DNA of 64,000 bases from Bacillus sp. FJAT-29937 (GCF_001509555.1 NZ_LMAS01000016.1:1-64000), one strand, 5' to 3'; numbered from the stretch's first letter, positions 39,003-50,844 are shown. The notes: generated from the sequence alone by a model not told the origin. Numbers and translations are program-made.

Positions 39003-42000
39003 TTATTCTACAGGAACTGCATCCTCAGCTGCCTCTTCCTTCGTGTAAGGCTCAGCTCTGCGATAACGCTGCATTCCAGTTCCAGCTGGGACTAACTTAC
39101 CAATGATAACATTTTCCTTTAATCCCAGTAGTTCATCACGTTTTCCTTTAATCGCCGCATCTGTAAGAACTCTAGTTGTTTCTTGGAATGATGCTGCAGA
39201 TAGGAATGAATCTGTTTCAAGTGATGCTTTTGTGATACCCAGTAAAACTGGACGTCCTGTTGCAGGAAGCTTACCAGCAAGAAGAGCTTTCTCATTAGCA
39301 TCTGTAAACTGATGAATGTCAAGAAGCGTCCCTGGCAGTACATCTGTTTCAGCTGCATCAATGACACGTACCTTACGAAGCATCTGGCGAACCATTACTT
39401 CGATGTGCTTGTCACCAATTTCAACCCCTTGCATACGATAAACCTTCTGTACTTCGCGTAATAAGTATTCTTGAACAGCGGTAACGTCCTTCACTCTGAT
39501 TAATTCCTTCGGATCAATCGAACCTTCCGTTAATTCCTGACCGCGCTCTACTTGGTCATTCACCGCTACTTTAAGTCGTGCTGTGTATGGCGCTGAGTAT
39601 GTGCGGGATTCCACTTCACCTTGGACAACAATCTCATGCTGACGGTCTCTGCCTTCATTAATGCCTATTACAATTCCTTCAATTTCGGAAATAACAGCTA
39701 CCCCTTTAGGATTACGCGCTTCAAACAATTCTTGGATACGCGGCAAACCTTGTGTAATATCGTCTCCCGCAACCCCGCCTGTATGGAATGTACGCATCGT
39801 TAACTGTGTTCCAGGCTCACCGATAGATTGAGCAGCGATAATACCTACTGCCTCTCCCACTTCAACCTCTTGACCAGTTGCTAGATTGCGGCCATAACAT
39901 TTCTTACATACGCCGTGGCGCGTGTTGCAAGTAAATGCTGAACGAATCCATACTGTTTCAACATTTGCTGCTGTAACCTCTTGTGCAAGGTCCTCCGTGA
40001 TTAAGCCATTTTCAGGTACAATCACTTCTTTTGTTTCCGGATGTTTAATCGCTTTTCTTGCATGACGGCCAACTAGACGTTCCTCAAGGGTTTCAATGAC
40101 TTCAGTTCCATCCTTAAGGGCGCTAATGAACAAGCCTCTATCAGTACCGCAATCATCTTCACGTACAATGACATCCTGTGCAACATCTACTAGACGTCGT
40201 GTTAAGTAACCAGAATCCGCAGTTTTCAGGGCTGTATCGGCAAGACCTTTACGAGCACCGTGAGTGGAAATAAAGTATTCCAATACTGTTAAACCTTCAC
40301 GGAAACTTGATCTAATAGGTAACTCGATAATTCTACCAGCCGGGTTCGCCATCAGTCCGCGCATACCTGCTAACTGAGTAAAGTTAGATGCGTTACCACG
40401 GGCTCCTGAATCACTCATCATAAAGATCGGGTTTGATTTATCTAGTGATCTCATCAATTTCTCTTGAATAGTGTCTTTCGCAGCACTCCAAATGGAGATA
40501 ACACGGTCATAACGCTCATCCTCAGTAATTAGACCACGTCTAAACTGCTTCATGACATTATCAACCTTCGCTTGCGCTTCTTGAATAATCAATTCCTTCT
40601 CACTAAGTACCACAATGTCTGATACACCAACTGTAATCCCAGCTTTTGTAGAGTACTTAAATCCAAGGTCTTTCATACGGTCAAGCATTTTTGATGTTTC
40701 AGTGATTTTATACTGTTTGAAAACTTCAGCAATAATATTACCAAGAATCTTCTTCTTAAATGGATCCACAAGCGGCATTTCTCGAATAACTGAAGGTATT
40801 TCTTGCCCTTTTTCTACAAAATATTTAGCAGGAGTTTCTTCCTCTAAATTATATCTTGTAGGTTCGTTTATATAAGGGAATGACGCTGGTAAAATCTCAT
40901 TAAAAATAAGTTTCCCTACAGTTGTAATAAGGAGCTTCTGATTTTGCTCCGGTGTAAATGTTGGGTTTTTCAAGGAACCAGCATGAACTGCCACACGTGT
41001 ATGTAAATGGACATATCCATTTTGATACGCAAGCAACGCTTCACTAATATCCTTGAAAATCATACCTTCTCCGACAGCACCATCTCTTTCTAGAGTCAGG
41101 TAGTAGTTTCCTAACACCATATCCTGAGAAGGAGTAACAACCGGTTTTCCGTCTTTCGGATTCAGAATGTTTTGGGCTGCAAGCATTAATAGACGTGCTT
41201 CAGCTTGTGCTTCTGACGAAAGCGGAACGTGAACCGCCATTTGGTCACCATCGAAGTCAGCATTATAGGCTGTACATACGAGCGGATGAAGACGAATAGC
41301 ACGACCTTCAACTAATGTTGGTTCAAACGCTTGAATTCCTAATCTATGAAGAGTAGGGGCACGGTTCAAGAGAACTGGGTGTTCCTTGATAACACTTTCT
41401 AACACATCCCAAACCTCTGGCTGAACACGTTCTATTTTGCGTTTGGCTGATTTAATATTATGAGATAAGCCCTTCTCGACTAACTCTTTCATAACGAACG
41501 GCTTAAATAGCTCTAATGCCATTTCTTTCGGTAGTCCGCACTGATACATCTTTAAGTTAGGTCCAACAATGATTACCGAACGGCCAGAGTAGTCAACACG
41601 TTTCCCTAATAGGTTTTGACGGAAGCGTCCTTGCTTACCTTTTAACATGTGAGATAGTGATTTTAACGGACGGTTACCAGGCCCGGTAACAGGTCTGCCG
41701 CGACGGCCATTATCAATTAAAGCATCTACGGCTTCTTGGAGCATACGCTTTTCGTTTTGAACGATAATACTAGGCGCGCCAAGATCCAATAAACGTTTTA
41801 GACGATTATTTCTATTAATCACACGACGGTATAAATCATTTAGGTCAGATGTAGCGAAACGGCCGCCATCAAGCTGAACCATTGGACGAAGCTCCGGCGG
41901 GATAACAGGAAGCACATCAAGGATCATCCAAGATGGCTCATTGCCTGAACCACGGAAAGCTTCCAATACTTCCAAACGCTTAATCGCACGAGTTCTTCGT

Positions 42001-42602
42001 TGTCCTTGTGCGGTTCTAAGCTCATCTTTTAAAATATCTACTTCTTTATTTAAATCAATATCTGAAAGTAGTTTTTTAATGGATTCAGCACCCATAGAAG
42101 CTTGAAACTTATTTCCGTATTTTTCACGATATGCCCGGTATTCCTTTTCTGAAAGCAGCTGCTTTCTTTCAAGGGCTGTGTCACCAGCATCCGTTACTAC
42201 ATAAGAAGCAAAATAAATGACTTCTTCAAGCGCTCGTGGAGACATATCTAGAACAAGTCCCATTCTGCTTGGGATTCCTTTGAAATACCAGATGTGGGAA
42301 ACAGGAGCAGCAAGCTCGATATGCCCCATTCTTTCACGGCGAACCTTTGCACGCGTTACCTCAACGCCGCATCGGTCACAAACTACACCTTTATAGCGTA
42401 CACGTTTGTATTTTCCGCAATGACATTCCCAGTCCTTTGTTGGTCCGAAAATTCGTTCACAGAATAAGCCGTCTTTTTCAGGTTTTAACGTACGATAGTT
42501 AATCGTTTCAGGCTTTTTCACCTCACCGTGTGACCATGAACGAATCTTATCTGGTGAAGCAAGACCGATTTTCATATACTCAAAATTGTTAACATCTATC
42601 AA
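39003..42602 (-). CDS. rpoC: DNA-directed RNA polymerase subunit beta'
   Basis: A 1199-residue beta' subunit, identical in length to that of B. subtilis. It has the N-terminal zinc site [20 protein letters not shown], the catalytic NADFDGDQ, the bridge helix and trigger loop ([16 protein letters not shown]) and the second zinc cluster ([11 protein letters not shown]). The start is a TTG at 42602, seven bases after GGGAGGT. It follows rpoB by 136 bp, in which I see only a weak hairpin. Confidence 0.98.
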   Translation of the reverse strand: MIDVNNFEYMKIGLASPDKIRSWSHGEVKKPETINYRTLKPEKDGLFCERIFGPTKDWECHCGKYKRVRYKGVVCDRCGVEVTRAKVRRERMGHIELAAPVSHIWYFKGIPSRMGLVLDMSPRALEEVIYFASYVVTDAGDTALERKQLLSEKEYRAYREKYGNKFQASMGAESIKKLLSDIDLNKEVDILKDELRTAQGQRRTRAIKRLEVLEAFRGSGNEPSWMILDVLPVIPPELRPMVQLDGGRFATSDLNDLYRRVINRNNRLKRLLDLGAPSIIVQNEKRMLQEAVDALIDNGRRGRPVTGPGNRPLKSLSHMLKGKQGRFRQNLLGKRVDYSGRSVIIVGPNLKMYQCGLPKEMALELFKPFVMKELVEKGLSHNIKSAKRKIERVQPEVWDVLESVIKEHPVLLNRAPTLHRLGIQAFEPTLVEGRAIRLHPLVCTAYNADFDGDQMAVHVPLSSEAQAEARLLMLAAQNILNPKDGKPVVTPSQDMVLGNYYLTLERDGAVGEGMIFKDISEALLAYQNGYVHLHTRVAVHAGSLKNPTFTPEQNQKLLITTVGKLIFNEILPASFPYINEPTRYNLEEETPAKYFVEKGQEIPSVIREMPLVDPFKKKILGNIIAEVFKQYKITETSKMLDRMKDLGFKYSTKAGITVGVSDIVVLSEKELIIQEAQAKVDNVMKQFRRGLITEDERYDRVISIWSAAKDTIQEKLMRSLDKSNPIFMMSDSGARGNASNFTQLAGMRGLMANPAGRIIELPIRSSFREGLTVLEYFISTHGARKGLADTALKTADSGYLTRRLVDVAQDVIVREDDCGTDRGLFISALKDGTEVIETLEERLVGRHARKAIKHPETKEVIVPENGLITEDLAQEVTAANVETVWIRSAFTCNTRHGVCKKCYGRNLATGQEVEVGEAVGIIAAQSIGEPGTQLTMRTFHTGGVAGDDITQGLPRIQELFEARNPKGVAVISEIEGIVIGINEGRDRQHEIVVQGEVESRTYSAPYTARLKVAVNDQVERGQELTEGSIDPKELIRVKDVTAVQEYLLREVQKVYRMQGVEIGDKHIEVMVRQMLRKVRVIDAAETDVLPGTLLDIHQFTDANEKALLAGKLPATGRPVLLGITKASLETDSFLSAASFQETTRVLTDAAIKGKRDELLGLKENVIIGKLVPAGTGMQRYRRAEPYTKEEAAEDAVPVE

Positions 42603-42738
42603 GGGGCCTACCTCCCTTTTTATCTCCGGGCTATGCCCATTTTGCCCATAAAAAGCAATTGGGGTGCAATGTTAAATGTTCATCAGCCCCGCTCATAAAG
42701 GCGAAGGCTGTGAACTAATATTAAATTTTATCCGTAAC

Positions 42739-45700
42739 CTACTCTTTAGTAACAACTTCTTCAGCTTCTGAGTTTTCTGGTTCAGGAGCAATTGTGAAGG
42801 ATTCCGCTTGCTGCAGATCCTCTTCATCCTCCGTATCACGCATTTCAATTTCTTCCTCATCACCTGAAAGAATCTTAACATCCATACCCAGACTCTGAAG
42901 TTCTTTAATTAATACTTTAAATGACTCAGGTACACCTGGCTCTGGAACGTTTTCGCCTTTGACGATGGCTTCATACGTTTTCACACGTCCTACAACATCA
43001 TCCGATTTAACTGTTAAGATTTCCTGCAATGTATAAGCAGCACCATATGCTTCAAGCGCCCATACTTCCATCTCTCCGAAACGCTGTCCGCCAAATTGTG
43101 CTTTACCGCCCAACGGCTGCTGTGTAACAAGAGAGTATGGACCTGTCGAACGTGCATGAAGTTTATCATCAACCATGTGGGCAAGCTTGATCATGTACAT
43201 GACACCAACAGATACCCGGTTGTCAAAAGGCTCACCTGAACGTCCATCATATAGGACTGTTTTCGCATCACGGGCCATTCCAGCCTCTTCTATCGTATCC
43301 CAAACATCCTCTTCAGTAGCACCATCAAATACAGGTGATGCAACGTGAATACCTAAAGATCTGGCAGCCATTCCAAGATGCAGCTCAAGCACCTGACCAA
43401 TGTTCATACGTGATGGTACCCCTAATGGGTTTAACATAATGTCAACAGGTGTTCCGTCCGGCATGTAAGGCATATCTTCTTCTGGTAAAATTCTAGAGAT
43501 AACCCCTTTGTTACCATGTCGTCCAGCCATCTTATCCCCTTCGGAGATTTTACGCTTTTGAACAATGTATACACGCACGAGTTGATTTACACCTGGTGGC
43601 AGTTCATCTCCATCTTCACGATTAAAGACTTTTACATCCAGGACTATTCCTCCGCCCCCGTGTGGAACACGAAGGGAAGTATCACGGACTTCTCGAGCCT
43701 TTTCACCAAAGATAGCATGTAACAATCTTTCTTCCGCAGTAAGTTCTGTTACACCCTTAGGCGTTACTTTACCTACTAGCAAATCGCCATCCTTCACCTC
43801 AGCACCTGTACGAATAATTCCTCTTTCATCCAGATTGCGAAGAGCATCCTCCCCAACGTTTGGAATATCACGAGTAATTTCCTCAGGTCCAAGCTTCGTA
43901 TCGCGTGATTCAGATTCATACTCCTCAATATGGATAGAGGTGTAAACATCATCTTTCACGAGACGCTCACTCATAATGATTGCATCCTCATAGTTATATC
44001 CATCCCATGTCATGAAGGCAACTAGAACATTACGCCCAAGCGCTAATTCTCCAAGTTCCATGGAAGGACCGTCCGCCAAGATTTCACCTTTCGTCACACG
44101 GTTGCCAACAGCAACGATTGGACGCTGGTTGTAGCAAGTTCCTTGGTTAGAACGGATGAATTTCAGCATTCTATATTTATCAAGATCGCCTTTTACTTCC
44201 TGGCCATCTACATTAACCATTCTGCGAACCCATACTTCACGGGCTTCAACATGTTCAACGATTCCTTCGTGCTTACAAATAACCGCAGCACCGGAGTCTT
44301 TTCCAGACACATATTCCATCCCCGTTCCAACTCTTGGAGCTTCTGGCTGCATCAATGGTACAGCTTGTCGCTGCATGTTCGCACCCATTAGTGCACGGTT
44401 GGAGTCATCATTTTCTAAAAACGGAATACACGCTGTAGCAGCAGATACAACCTGCTTCGGTGATACATCCATGTAGTCGGCACGATCACGAGGTACAACA
44501 GTGTTTTCACCTTTGAAACGTGCTACAACTTCCTCTTCAAGGAAGGAGCCGTCATCAGCAAGAAGCACATTGGCCTGGGCTACTACATAGTTATCCTCTT
44601 CATCAGCCGTTAAATAATCAATACGGTCTGTAACTTTGCCTGTTTCAGGGTCAACTCGACGATAAGGCGTTTCAATAAAGCCGAATCTGTTCACCTTTGC
44701 AAATGATGATAATGAGTTAATCAATCCAATATTCGGCCCCTCAGGAGTCTCAATCGGACACATGCGGCCATAGTGTGAATAGTGAACGTCACGCACTTCA
44801 AAGCCTGCGCGTTCACGAGTTAATCCACCTGGTCCAAGCGCAGATAAACGGCGTTTATGCGTTAACTCTGCAAGCGGATTTGTCTGGTCCATGAATTGAG
44901 ATAGCTGTGAGCTTCCGAAGAACTCTTTAATAGATGCAATAACAGGGCGAATATTAATTAATTGCTGCGGAGTGATCGTGTTTGTATCTTGAATGGACAT
45001 TCTTTCACGAACCACACGTTCCATTCTGGAAAGACCAATACGGAACTGGTTTTGCAAAAGCTCACCAACAGAACGCAAACGACGATTTCCAAGATGATCA
45101 ATGTCATCTGTATCCCCGACAGAATGCAATAGGTTAAAGAAATAGCTGATAGAAGCAATAATATCTGATGGAGAGATATTCTTTACAGCCTCTTCCACAT
45201 ACGCATTCCCAATTATATTAATTACTTTTTCGCCATCTTCATTAGGTGCATAAATTTTAATAGACTGAAGAGTGATATCCTCATCTAATACTCCGCCAAC
45301 AAGACTTACTGTCTTGAAGCCAATATCTTTCTCAAGGTTTGGCAGAATACGGTCAAGTGTACGGCGATCAAGAGTTACCCCTTTTTCAGCGATAATTTCA
45401 CCTGTTTCCGGATCTACTAGCGTTTCTGCTAATTTTTGTCCGAACAATCTATTTTTAATATGAAGCTTTTTATTAATCTTGTATCTTCCTACGTTTGCTA
45501 GATCATAACGTTTAGGATCGAAAAATCTTGATACTAATAAGCTTTTTGCATTTTCTACTGTTGGAGGCTCTCCTGGACGAAGGCGCTCGTAAATTTCTAA
45601 TAAGGCCTTGTCGGTACCCTCTGTATTGTCTTTCTCAAGCGTGTTGCGAATGTATTCATTGTCCCCAATCAAATCGATGATTTCTTGATCAGAACCGAAC

Positions 45701-46299
45701 CCAAGGGCACGCAAAAGAACCGTAACGGGCAGTTTCCGAGTACGATCTATTCTAACGTACACGACATCCTTGGCATCTGTTTCATACTCAAGCCAAGCGC
45801 CGCGGTTCGGGATGACAGTTGCCGTAAAGCCTTTCTTCCCGTTCTTATCTAATTTTCCACTATAATATACACTCGGTGAACGAACAAGCTGTGAAACGAT
45901 TACACGTTCAGCTCCATTGATCACGAATGTACCTGTTTCTGTCATAAGCGGGAAGTCACCCATAAAGACATCCTGGTCTTTAACTTCGCCTGTTTCTTTG
46001 TTTACAAGACGTACCTTTACACGTAACGGTGCAGAGTATGTAACATCTCGTTCTTTCGATTCCTCAACGGAATACTTTGGATCGCCAAGGCTGTAATCAA
46101 TAAATTCAAGCGATAAATTACCAGTAAAGTCTTCAATCGGTGAAATGTCCTGGAACATTTCACGTAAACCCTCATCAAGAAACCATTGATAAGAAGAGGT
46201 TTGGATTTCGATTAGATTTGGTAATTCTAAAACTTCACTGATTCGCGCGTAACTCCTACGTTGGCGGTGTCGTCCATACTGAACAAGTTGACCTATCAA
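42739..46299 (-). CDS. rpoB: DNA-directed RNA polymerase subunit beta
   Basis: A 1186-residue beta subunit. The rifampicin region ([17 protein letters not shown] and [13 protein letters not shown]) reads as wild type, so sensitivity is expected. The catalytic-face motif [17 protein letters not shown] is present. I chose the TTG at 46299 ([12 protein letters not shown] follows) because it matches the B. subtilis start and lies five bases after GAGGGGTGA; the GTG at 46308 overlaps that site. The C-terminal tail is acidic and ends VVTKE. It has two candidate promoters and a leader of more than 250 nt. Confidence 0.97.
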   Translation of the reverse strand: MIGQLVQYGRHRQRRSYARISEVLELPNLIEIQTSSYQWFLDEGLREMFQDISPIEDFTGNLSLEFIDYSLGDPKYSVEESKERDVTYSAPLRVKVRLVNKETGEVKDQDVFMGDFPLMTETGTFVINGAERVIVSQLVRSPSVYYSGKLDKNGKKGFTATVIPNRGAWLEYETDAKDVVYVRIDRTRKLPVTVLLRALGFGSDQEIIDLIGDNEYIRNTLEKDNTEGTDKALLEIYERLRPGEPPTVENAKSLLVSRFFDPKRYDLANVGRYKINKKLHIKNRLFGQKLAETLVDPETGEIIAEKGVTLDRRTLDRILPNLEKDIGFKTVSLVGGVLDEDITLQSIKIYAPNEDGEKVINIIGNAYVEEAVKNISPSDIIASISYFFNLLHSVGDTDDIDHLGNRRLRSVGELLQNQFRIGLSRMERVVRERMSIQDTNTITPQQLINIRPVIASIKEFFGSSQLSQFMDQTNPLAELTHKRRLSALGPGGLTRERAGFEVRDVHYSHYGRMCPIETPEGPNIGLINSLSSFAKVNRFGFIETPYRRVDPETGKVTDRIDYLTADEEDNYVVAQANVLLADDGSFLEEEVVARFKGENTVVPRDRADYMDVSPKQVVSAATACIPFLENDDSNRALMGANMQRQAVPLMQPEAPRVGTGMEYVSGKDSGAAVICKHEGIVEHVEAREVWVRRMVNVDGQEVKGDLDKYRMLKFIRSNQGTCYNQRPIVAVGNRVTKGEILADGPSMELGELALGRNVLVAFMTWDGYNYEDAIIMSERLVKDDVYTSIHIEEYESESRDTKLGPEEITRDIPNVGEDALRNLDERGIIRTGAEVKDGDLLVGKVTPKGVTELTAEERLLHAIFGEKAREVRDTSLRVPHGGGGIVLDVKVFNREDGDELPPGVNQLVRVYIVQKRKISEGDKMAGRHGNKGVISRILPEEDMPYMPDGTPVDIMLNPLGVPSRMNIGQVLELHLGMAARSLGIHVASPVFDGATEEDVWDTIEEAGMARDAKTVLYDGRSGEPFDNRVSVGVMYMIKLAHMVDDKLHARSTGPYSLVTQQPLGGKAQFGGQRFGEMEVWALEAYGAAYTLQEILTVKSDDVVGRVKTYEAIVKGENVPEPGVPESFKVLIKELQSLGMDVKILSGDEEEIEMRDTEDEEDLQQAESFTIAPEPENSEAEEVVTKE

Positions 46300-46570
46300 C
46301 TGATTCACCCCTCAAATCAAGCTTAATGGCAATAATATTCTCAAATAGAACAACTGTCCTATCTTAAGACAAAGGCTATGTTAAATAATATCGTTGACTT
46401 ACAAAGGCCATTTCTCCCATGTTCTCGAAAAACATCGTTCACATGCACAAATAGCTAATCAACGATAATCACTAATTCAGCCAAGACAAAAAGAAAAAAG
46501 GGTTTTTAGTTCAAAAACCACATTTTCACATTACGACAATATTTTGTTATCTTTCCCAACAAAAACCAAA

Positions 46571-46599
46571 ATTATACAACTTTTGTGTATTTTAGTAAA
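46571..46599 (-). promoter_or_regulatory. rpoB promoter, proximal (sigma-A)
   Basis: TTTACT (46594-46599), a 17-nt spacer and a perfect TATAAT (46571-46576) on the minus strand. The rpoB start codon is about 265 bp further on, giving a long leader. Confidence 0.7.
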
Positions 46600-46616
46600 T
46601 AATCGGAACATATTAT

Positions 46617-46654
46617 GTTGGCATTATATAATGCTAACATACGCAAAAAGTCAA
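46617..46654 (-). promoter_or_regulatory. rpoB promoter, distal, with palindromic operator-like site
   Basis: TTGACT (46649-46654) with an 18-nt spacer and TATATA (46625-46630) on the minus strand overlaps the end of ybxB. The -10 lies inside a 22-bp near-perfect palindrome (46617-46638, halves GTTGGCATTAT and ATAATGCTAAC, ten of eleven positions symmetric). A repressor or SMC-like binding site would block the promoter; no known consensus is assigned. Confidence 0.6.
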
Positions 46655-46655
46655 G

Positions 46656-47258
46656 TCAATCTTTTTTTGCCCGCAAAATATAATAGCCCTTTTTCTTCTC
46701 TACCGTTTCCACTTCACCAAAAAACTCTGATAGCTTTTCAATAGCTGACGGGGCTCCCTGCTTTTTTTGTATCACAACCCAGAGGTCTCCGCCTTTTTGT
46801 AATTTATGATAGCTTTGCTCAAAAATATCATGAACAACTTTTTTGCCAGCCCGTATCGGAGGATTCGTTAATACCGCCGCAAACTTGTCATCCTTCACAT
46901 TTTCAAGTCGATCACTTTCATAAATACGTACATTTTTAATTTGATTTAATTCCGCATTTTCACGGGCGAGTGCTAACGCCCTTGAATTGACATCCACCAT
47001 ATGGACAATTCGGTCCTCCATAAGCATTGCTGCTGAAAGTCCAATTGGCCCATATCCACAGCCAACATCAAGGATGTTTCCTTCAATACCCGGCTTTTCG
47101 AACATTTCGATTAGCAGCCTGGATCCAAAATCAACTTCGCTTTTTGAGAAGACTCCATTATCCGTCTTAAAACGAAATGAATGCTCCTTTAAAGTAAAGC
47201 TCCAATATTTAGGATTGCTTTCTGTACTTTGTGTTTTGGAAAAGTAATGTTCTGACAC
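46656..47258 (-). CDS. ybxB: class I SAM-dependent rRNA methyltransferase, RsmC-like (YbxB)
   Basis: A 200-residue methyltransferase with SAM-binding motif I ILDVGCGYGPIGL and the N6/N2-type catalytic motif LTNPPIRAG. It resembles the C-terminal half of RsmC, the 16S rRNA m2G methyltransferase; the exact target in Bacillus is not shown here. The start is a GTG at 47258 (VSEHYFSK), seven bases after GGAGGTGA, matching the B. subtilis N terminus. The conserved position is between rplL and rpoB. Confidence 0.9.
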   Translation of the reverse strand: MSEHYFSKTQSTESNPKYWSFTLKEHSFRFKTDNGVFSKSEVDFGSRLLIEMFEKPGIEGNILDVGCGYGPIGLSAAMLMEDRIVHMVDVNSRALALARENAELNQIKNVRIYESDRLENVKDDKFAAVLTNPPIRAGKKVVHDIFEQSYHKLQKGGDLWVVIQKKQGAPSAIEKLSEFFGEVETVEKKKGYYILRAKKD

Positions 47259-47347
47259 GACATAGTCACCTCCAACGGGGATTTGATTGCAGAAATAATG
47301 AGAGGTTAAAAAAAGCCCGCTAAACAGCGGACTTTTCATTTTCTATA

Positions 47348-47710
47348 TTACTTAACTTCAACGCCAGCTCCAACTTCTTCAAGTTTAGCTTTGATTTCTT
47401 CAGCTTCTTCTTTAGAAGCGCCTTCTTTAACTGCTTTTGGAGTGTTGTCAACAAGTTCTTTTGCTTCTTTAAGTCCAAGACCTGTGATTTCACGAACAAC
47501 TTTGATAACTTTGATTTTTTGATCGCCTGCAGAAGCAAGGATTACATCAAAATCAGTTTTTTCTTCAACAGCAGCACCAGCAGCGCCACCCATAACAGCT
47601 ACAGGAGCTGCAGCAGTTACACCAAATTCTTCTTCAATAGCTTTTACTAAGTCGTTTAATTCTAAAACAGTCATAGATTTTACTGCTTCAATGATTTGTT
47701 CTTTAGTCAT
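47348..47710 (-). CDS. rplL: 50S ribosomal protein L7/L12
   Basis: L7/L12, 120 residues, the mobile stalk protein that recruits translation GTPases. An N-terminal dimerisation helix ([20 protein letters not shown]) and an Ala/Gly-rich hinge lead to the C-terminal domain [20 protein letters not shown]. It is translated at a higher level than L10 from the same transcript. Confidence 0.98.
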   Translation of the reverse strand: MTKEQIIEAVKSMTVLELNDLVKAIEEEFGVTAAAPVAVMGGAAGAAVEEKTDFDVILASAGDQKIKVIKVVREITGLGLKEAKELVDNTPKAVKEGASKEEAEEIKAKLEEVGAGVEVK

Positions 47711-47770
47711 GATAATGTTTCCTCCTTATATTTGGTTTAAACCGATGTGTTTACCGTTAAAAAATTTAAC

Positions 47771-48271
47771 TTACGCGCCTTGTTCTTCTTTTTGGTCTGC
47801 AACAGCTTTTGCAGCAAGAGCAAGATTGCGGATAGGTGCTTGAAGCACGCTGAGTAGCATAGATAGTAAGCCTTCGCGAGATGGTAGTTCTGCAAGAGCC
47901 TTAACTTCTTCTGCAGTTGCAACGTTTCCTTCAATAACACCTGCTTTAATTTCAAGAGCGTCATTCTTTTTAGCAAATTCATTAATGATTTTTGCTGGAG
48001 CAATGACATCTTCAGAACTGAATGCAACTGCATTCGGGCCTGTTAATACTTCGTTTAAAGCAGATAGTTCAGCAACTTCTGCAGCACGGCGTGTTAAAGT
48101 ATTTTTGTATACTTTGAATTCAACACCAGCTTCACGAAGCTGTTTACGAAGTTCAGTTACTTGAGCAACAGATAGACCACGGTAGTCAACAACAACTGTT
48201 GATACACTAGCCTTTAGTTTGTCAGCAATTTCTTCGACAGTTTGTTTCTTTTGTTCGATAACGCTGCTCAT
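47771..48271 (-). CDS. rplJ: 50S ribosomal protein L10
   Basis: L10, 166 residues, anchors L7/L12 dimers to the ribosome and is the autoregulator that binds the leader. Motifs are [20 protein letters not shown] and, at the C terminus, the L12-binding helix ending [11 protein letters not shown]. The ATG at 48271 (MSSVIEQKK) follows GGAGGTG; an adjacent ATG at 48274 and a longer reading from 48313 are rejected. Confidence 0.98.
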   Translation of the reverse strand: MSSVIEQKKQTVEEIADKLKASVSTVVVDYRGLSVAQVTELRKQLREAGVEFKVYKNTLTRRAAEVAELSALNEVLTGPNAVAFSSEDVIAPAKIINEFAKKNDALEIKAGVIEGNVATAEEVKALAELPSREGLLSMLLSVLQAPIRNLALAAKAVADQKEEQGA

Positions 48272-48450
48272 CATTACACCTCCTGTAGAAATTTCTGCAC
48301 TTATACCGTTCAATAAAAAACCTCCACATCAAGCAGACATGGAGGGAGTATACAATAGGTAAGACAATAATCTATCGTATGACCTCGGCAGGATATTAAG
48401 CGAGAAGCACCTGCTGTCTACGGTACAAATGGTATTATATTTTAACAACA
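48272..48450 (-). promoter_or_regulatory. L10 leader with attenuator terminator
   Basis: A leader of about 180 nt containing a Rho-independent hairpin, CCTCCATGTC... TGTGGAGG then TTTTTT (48315-48345). The arrangement is that of the Bacillus rplJL leader, in which L10(L12)4 binding favours termination. Complementary upstream segments that could form an antiterminator are likely but were not traced in full. Confidence 0.82.
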
Positions 48451-48456
48451 AAATAC

Positions 48457-48485
48457 ATATTACTAGATGTAGTTTTGTTTGTCAA
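48457..48485 (-). promoter_or_regulatory. rplJL promoter (sigma-A)
   Basis: TTGACA (48480-48485), a 17-nt spacer and TAATAT (48457-48462) on the minus strand. The start near 48450 opens the L10 leader. Confidence 0.87.
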
Positions 48486-48508
48486 TATTGTAAGTTTATT
48501 TCCAATAA

Positions 48509-49207
48509 TTACTTAACTGTTACAGTAGAAGGATCTACTTTCACGCCAGGTCCCATTGTTGAAGTAACAGATACGTTCTTCATGTAAGTACCTTTTGCAG
48601 CAGATGGTTTAACTTTAAGCATTGTTTCGAAAATTGTGTTGAAGTTTTCGATAAGCTTATCGTTTTCAAAAGAAACTTTACCGATAGGAACATGGATGTT
48701 ACCAGCTTTATCAGTGCGGTATTCTACTTTACCTGCTTTAATTTCGTTAACAGCTTTTTCTACATCAAATGTAACAGTACCAGTTTTAGGGTTTGGCATT
48801 AAGCCTTTTGGTCCTAACACACGGCCAAGCTTACCAACTTCACCCATCATGTCAGGTGTCGCAACGATTACATCAAATTCGAACCAGCCTTGGCTGATTT
48901 TGTTGATATACTCTGCATCGCCTACATAATCTGCTCCAGCAGCTTCTGCTTCCTTCGCTTTTTCACCCTTTGCGAATACTAATACGCGTTGAGTTTTACC
49001 AGTACCGTTTGGAAGCACAACCGCTCCACGAATATTCTGGTCAGCTTTCTTAGGATCAATTCCTAAACGGAAAGCAACTTCTACAGTCGCATCAAACTTA
49101 GTAAAGTTTGTTTTCTTTGCAAGATCAATCGCTTCTTCGATTGGATAAGCCTTCATACGGTCTACAAGCTTTGCAGCTTCTAAAAACTTTTTACCTTTTT
49201 TAGCCAT
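48509..49207 (-). CDS. rplA: 50S ribosomal protein L1
   Basis: L1, 232 residues, forms the L1 stalk that releases E-site tRNA. The N-terminal half starts [17 protein letters not shown]; the conserved motif [15 protein letters not shown] lies at about 150. A 141-bp spacer with a strong hairpin separates it from rplK. Confidence 0.98.
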   Translation of the reverse strand: MAKKGKKFLEAAKLVDRMKAYPIEEAIDLAKKTNFTKFDATVEVAFRLGIDPKKADQNIRGAVVLPNGTGKTQRVLVFAKGEKAKEAEAAGADYVGDAEYINKISQGWFEFDVIVATPDMMGEVGKLGRVLGPKGLMPNPKTGTVTFDVEKAVNEIKAGKVEYRTDKAGNIHVPIGKVSFENDKLIENFNTIFETMLKVKPSAAKGTYMKNVSVTSTMGPGVKVDPSTVTVK

Positions 49208-49268
49208 TTTTATTTCCTCCTAAAATTGTGGTTTTAGCGGAATATCCTCCCACTTGAAAAGCAAAAGC

Positions 49269-49333
49269 CTTAGACAGAACAAAGGTTGCGTGTGAAACTA
49301 AGCTCAGCAACGCAACCCCATTGAACTGCCTAA
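49269..49333 (-). promoter_or_regulatory. long stem-loop between rplK and rplA
   Basis: In the transcript GGTTGCGT (49310-49317) pairs with ACGCAACC (49284-49291), and an outer stem TTAGGCAG pairs with CTGTCTAA, with unpaired bases between. It is not followed by a T run, so it is more likely a regulatory or processing structure than a terminator. L1 autoregulates this operon in other bacteria; binding here is inference. Confidence 0.55.
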
Positions 49334-49348
49334 AACTTTAAGCATGGA

Positions 49349-49774
49349 TTAATCTTCGATAACGATACCCATGCTGCGTGCAGTACCTTCAACCATAAGC
49401 ATTGCAGCTTCTACGCTAGCAGCGTTTAGGTCAGGCATTTTTGTTTCAGCAATCTCGCGTACCTTGTCACGCTTGACTGTTGCTACTTTATTACGGTTTG
49501 GTTCACCAGAACCAGACTGGATTCCAGCTGCTACTTTTAGAAGAACGGCAGCAGGAGGAGTTTTCGTAATAAATGTAAATGAACGGTCTTCAAAAACCGT
49601 AATTTCAACAGGAATGATTAGGCCAGCTTGTTCAGCTGTACGTGCGTTAAATTCCTTACAGAATCCCATGATATTAACACCCGCTTGACCTAGTGCTGGT
49701 CCTACTGGCGGCGCAGGGTTTGCTTTACCTGCTGGAATTTGTAATTTTACAAGTTTGATTACTTTTTTAGCCAC
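49349..49774 (-). CDS. rplK: 50S ribosomal protein L11
   Basis: L11, 141 residues, part of the GTPase-associated centre and the site of thiopeptide action and RelA sensing. It starts at a GTG (49774, [19 protein letters not shown] follows), with GGAGG nine bases upstream. The proline-rich N-terminal loop [15 protein letters not shown] is intact. Confidence 0.97.
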   Translation of the reverse strand: MAKKVIKLVKLQIPAGKANPAPPVGPALGQAGVNIMGFCKEFNARTAEQAGLIIPVEITVFEDRSFTFITKTPPAAVLLKVAAGIQSGSGEPNRNKVATVKRDKVREIAETKMPDLNAASVEAAMLMVEGTARSMGIVIED

Positions 49775-49921
49775 GAGACACACCTCCTTAAAGTCCGTGA
49801 TGTGGTAATTGGGGCCTAAGTGACTGTTAGGGTCCCTCCCACTCAACTTATAGTCTTTATATCAAGATAAAGAACATAACAATAGTCTGGTCTCAAAACC
49901 TGAGACATACTGACCTTTGAA

Positions 49922-49950
49922 ATATTATCACTTTTCAAAGCTAATTTCAA
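49922..49950 (-). promoter_or_regulatory. rplKA promoter (sigma-A)
   Basis: TTGAAA (49945-49950), a 17-nt spacer and TAATAT (49922-49927) on the minus strand, just after the nusG stop codon. The leader to rplK is about 140 nt. Confidence 0.82.
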
Positions 49951-49962
49951 GTTTTTTTCAAA

Positions 49963-50496
49963 TTATAGTTTCTCGATTTGAGAAAAATCCAATTCAACCG
50001 GTGTATCCCGGCCAAACATATTAACAAGGACTTTGATTTTCGCTTTGTCTCTGTCAATATCTTCAATCGATCCTGTGAAGTTGGCAAACGGTCCCTCTTT
50101 CACTTGTACCGTTTCTCCAAGTTCGAAGTTAATATCCACTCGTTTTTCATCGACACCCATACGCTTTAAGATAACATTCACTTCTTCAGGTAATAACGGT
50201 GTCGGCTTTGAGCCGGAACCGGCTGATCCGACAAAGCCCGTAACGCCTGGTGTATTCCGAACTACGTACCATGAATCATCTGTCATCACAATTTCTACGA
50301 GGACATAACCAGGGAAAACTTTACGTTTTACTACTTTCTTTTTGCCGTTTTTGAAATCAGTTTCTTCTTCTTCCGGCACGATAACCCGGAAGATTTTGTC
50401 TTGCATTCCCATAGATTCTACACGTTTCTCCAGGTTTGCCTTTACTTTATTTTCATAACCGGAATACGTATGAACAACATACCAATTCTTTTCCAT
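49963..50496 (-). CDS. nusG: transcription termination/antitermination factor NusG
   Basis: A 177-residue NusG with an NGN domain (NWYVVHTYSGYENKVK, VFPGYVLVEI) that binds the RNA polymerase clamp helices and a KOW domain (VKEGPFANFTGSIEDIDRDK). In Bacillus NusG promotes sequence-specific pausing. It follows secE after a terminator-containing spacer of 165 bp. Confidence 0.98.
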   Translation of the reverse strand: MEKNWYVVHTYSGYENKVKANLEKRVESMGMQDKIFRVIVPEEEETDFKNGKKKVVKRKVFPGYVLVEIVMTDDSWYVVRNTPGVTGFVGSAGSGSKPTPLLPEEVNVILKRMGVDEKRVDINFELGETVQVKEGPFANFTGSIEDIDRDKAKIKVLVNMFGRDTPVELDFSQIEKL

Positions 50497-50587
50497 TCAA
50501 GGGGACTAAATCGTCCTTCCCTCCCTGTATCATTAAATAGGTCTGACTATTTTCACAAAAAATTGCCTATATTAAACATTTTTAACC

Positions 50588-50613
50588 AAATAAAAAACCC
50601 GTTACCGGGCTTT
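50588..50613 (-). terminator. terminator after secE
   Basis: On the minus strand AGCCCG-GTAA-CGGGTT forms a compact hairpin followed by TTTTATT. It sits between secE and nusG and may be partial, allowing read-through. Confidence 0.75.
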
Positions 50614-50661
50614 GCAAATGTTTCCTGTGCTATTCACCATTATACCATGGATATACAGGGG

Positions 50662-50844
50662 TTATTCAAGAATTAATCGAATCAATTCAGAAATACCTAA
50701 GTCAACCACTGCGAAGAACACTGCAAAAAACGCAACAGTTGCTAGGACTGTTACAGTATAGCCAGTCAGTTCTTTGCGCTTTGGCCAACTGACCTTTTTC
50801 ATTTCACGTCCAATATCGCGGAAAAAATTCAAGATGCGCTGCAT
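50662..50844 (-). CDS. secE: preprotein translocase subunit SecE
   Basis: A 60-residue single-span membrane protein. An amphipathic N-terminal helix (FFRDIGREMKKVSWPKRKEL) is followed by one transmembrane segment and ends SELIRLILE. It clamps SecY. The rpmG-secE-nusG order is typical. Confidence 0.97.
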   Translation of the reverse strand: MQRILNFFRDIGREMKKVSWPKRKELTGYTVTVLATVAFFAVFFAVVDLGISELIRLILE

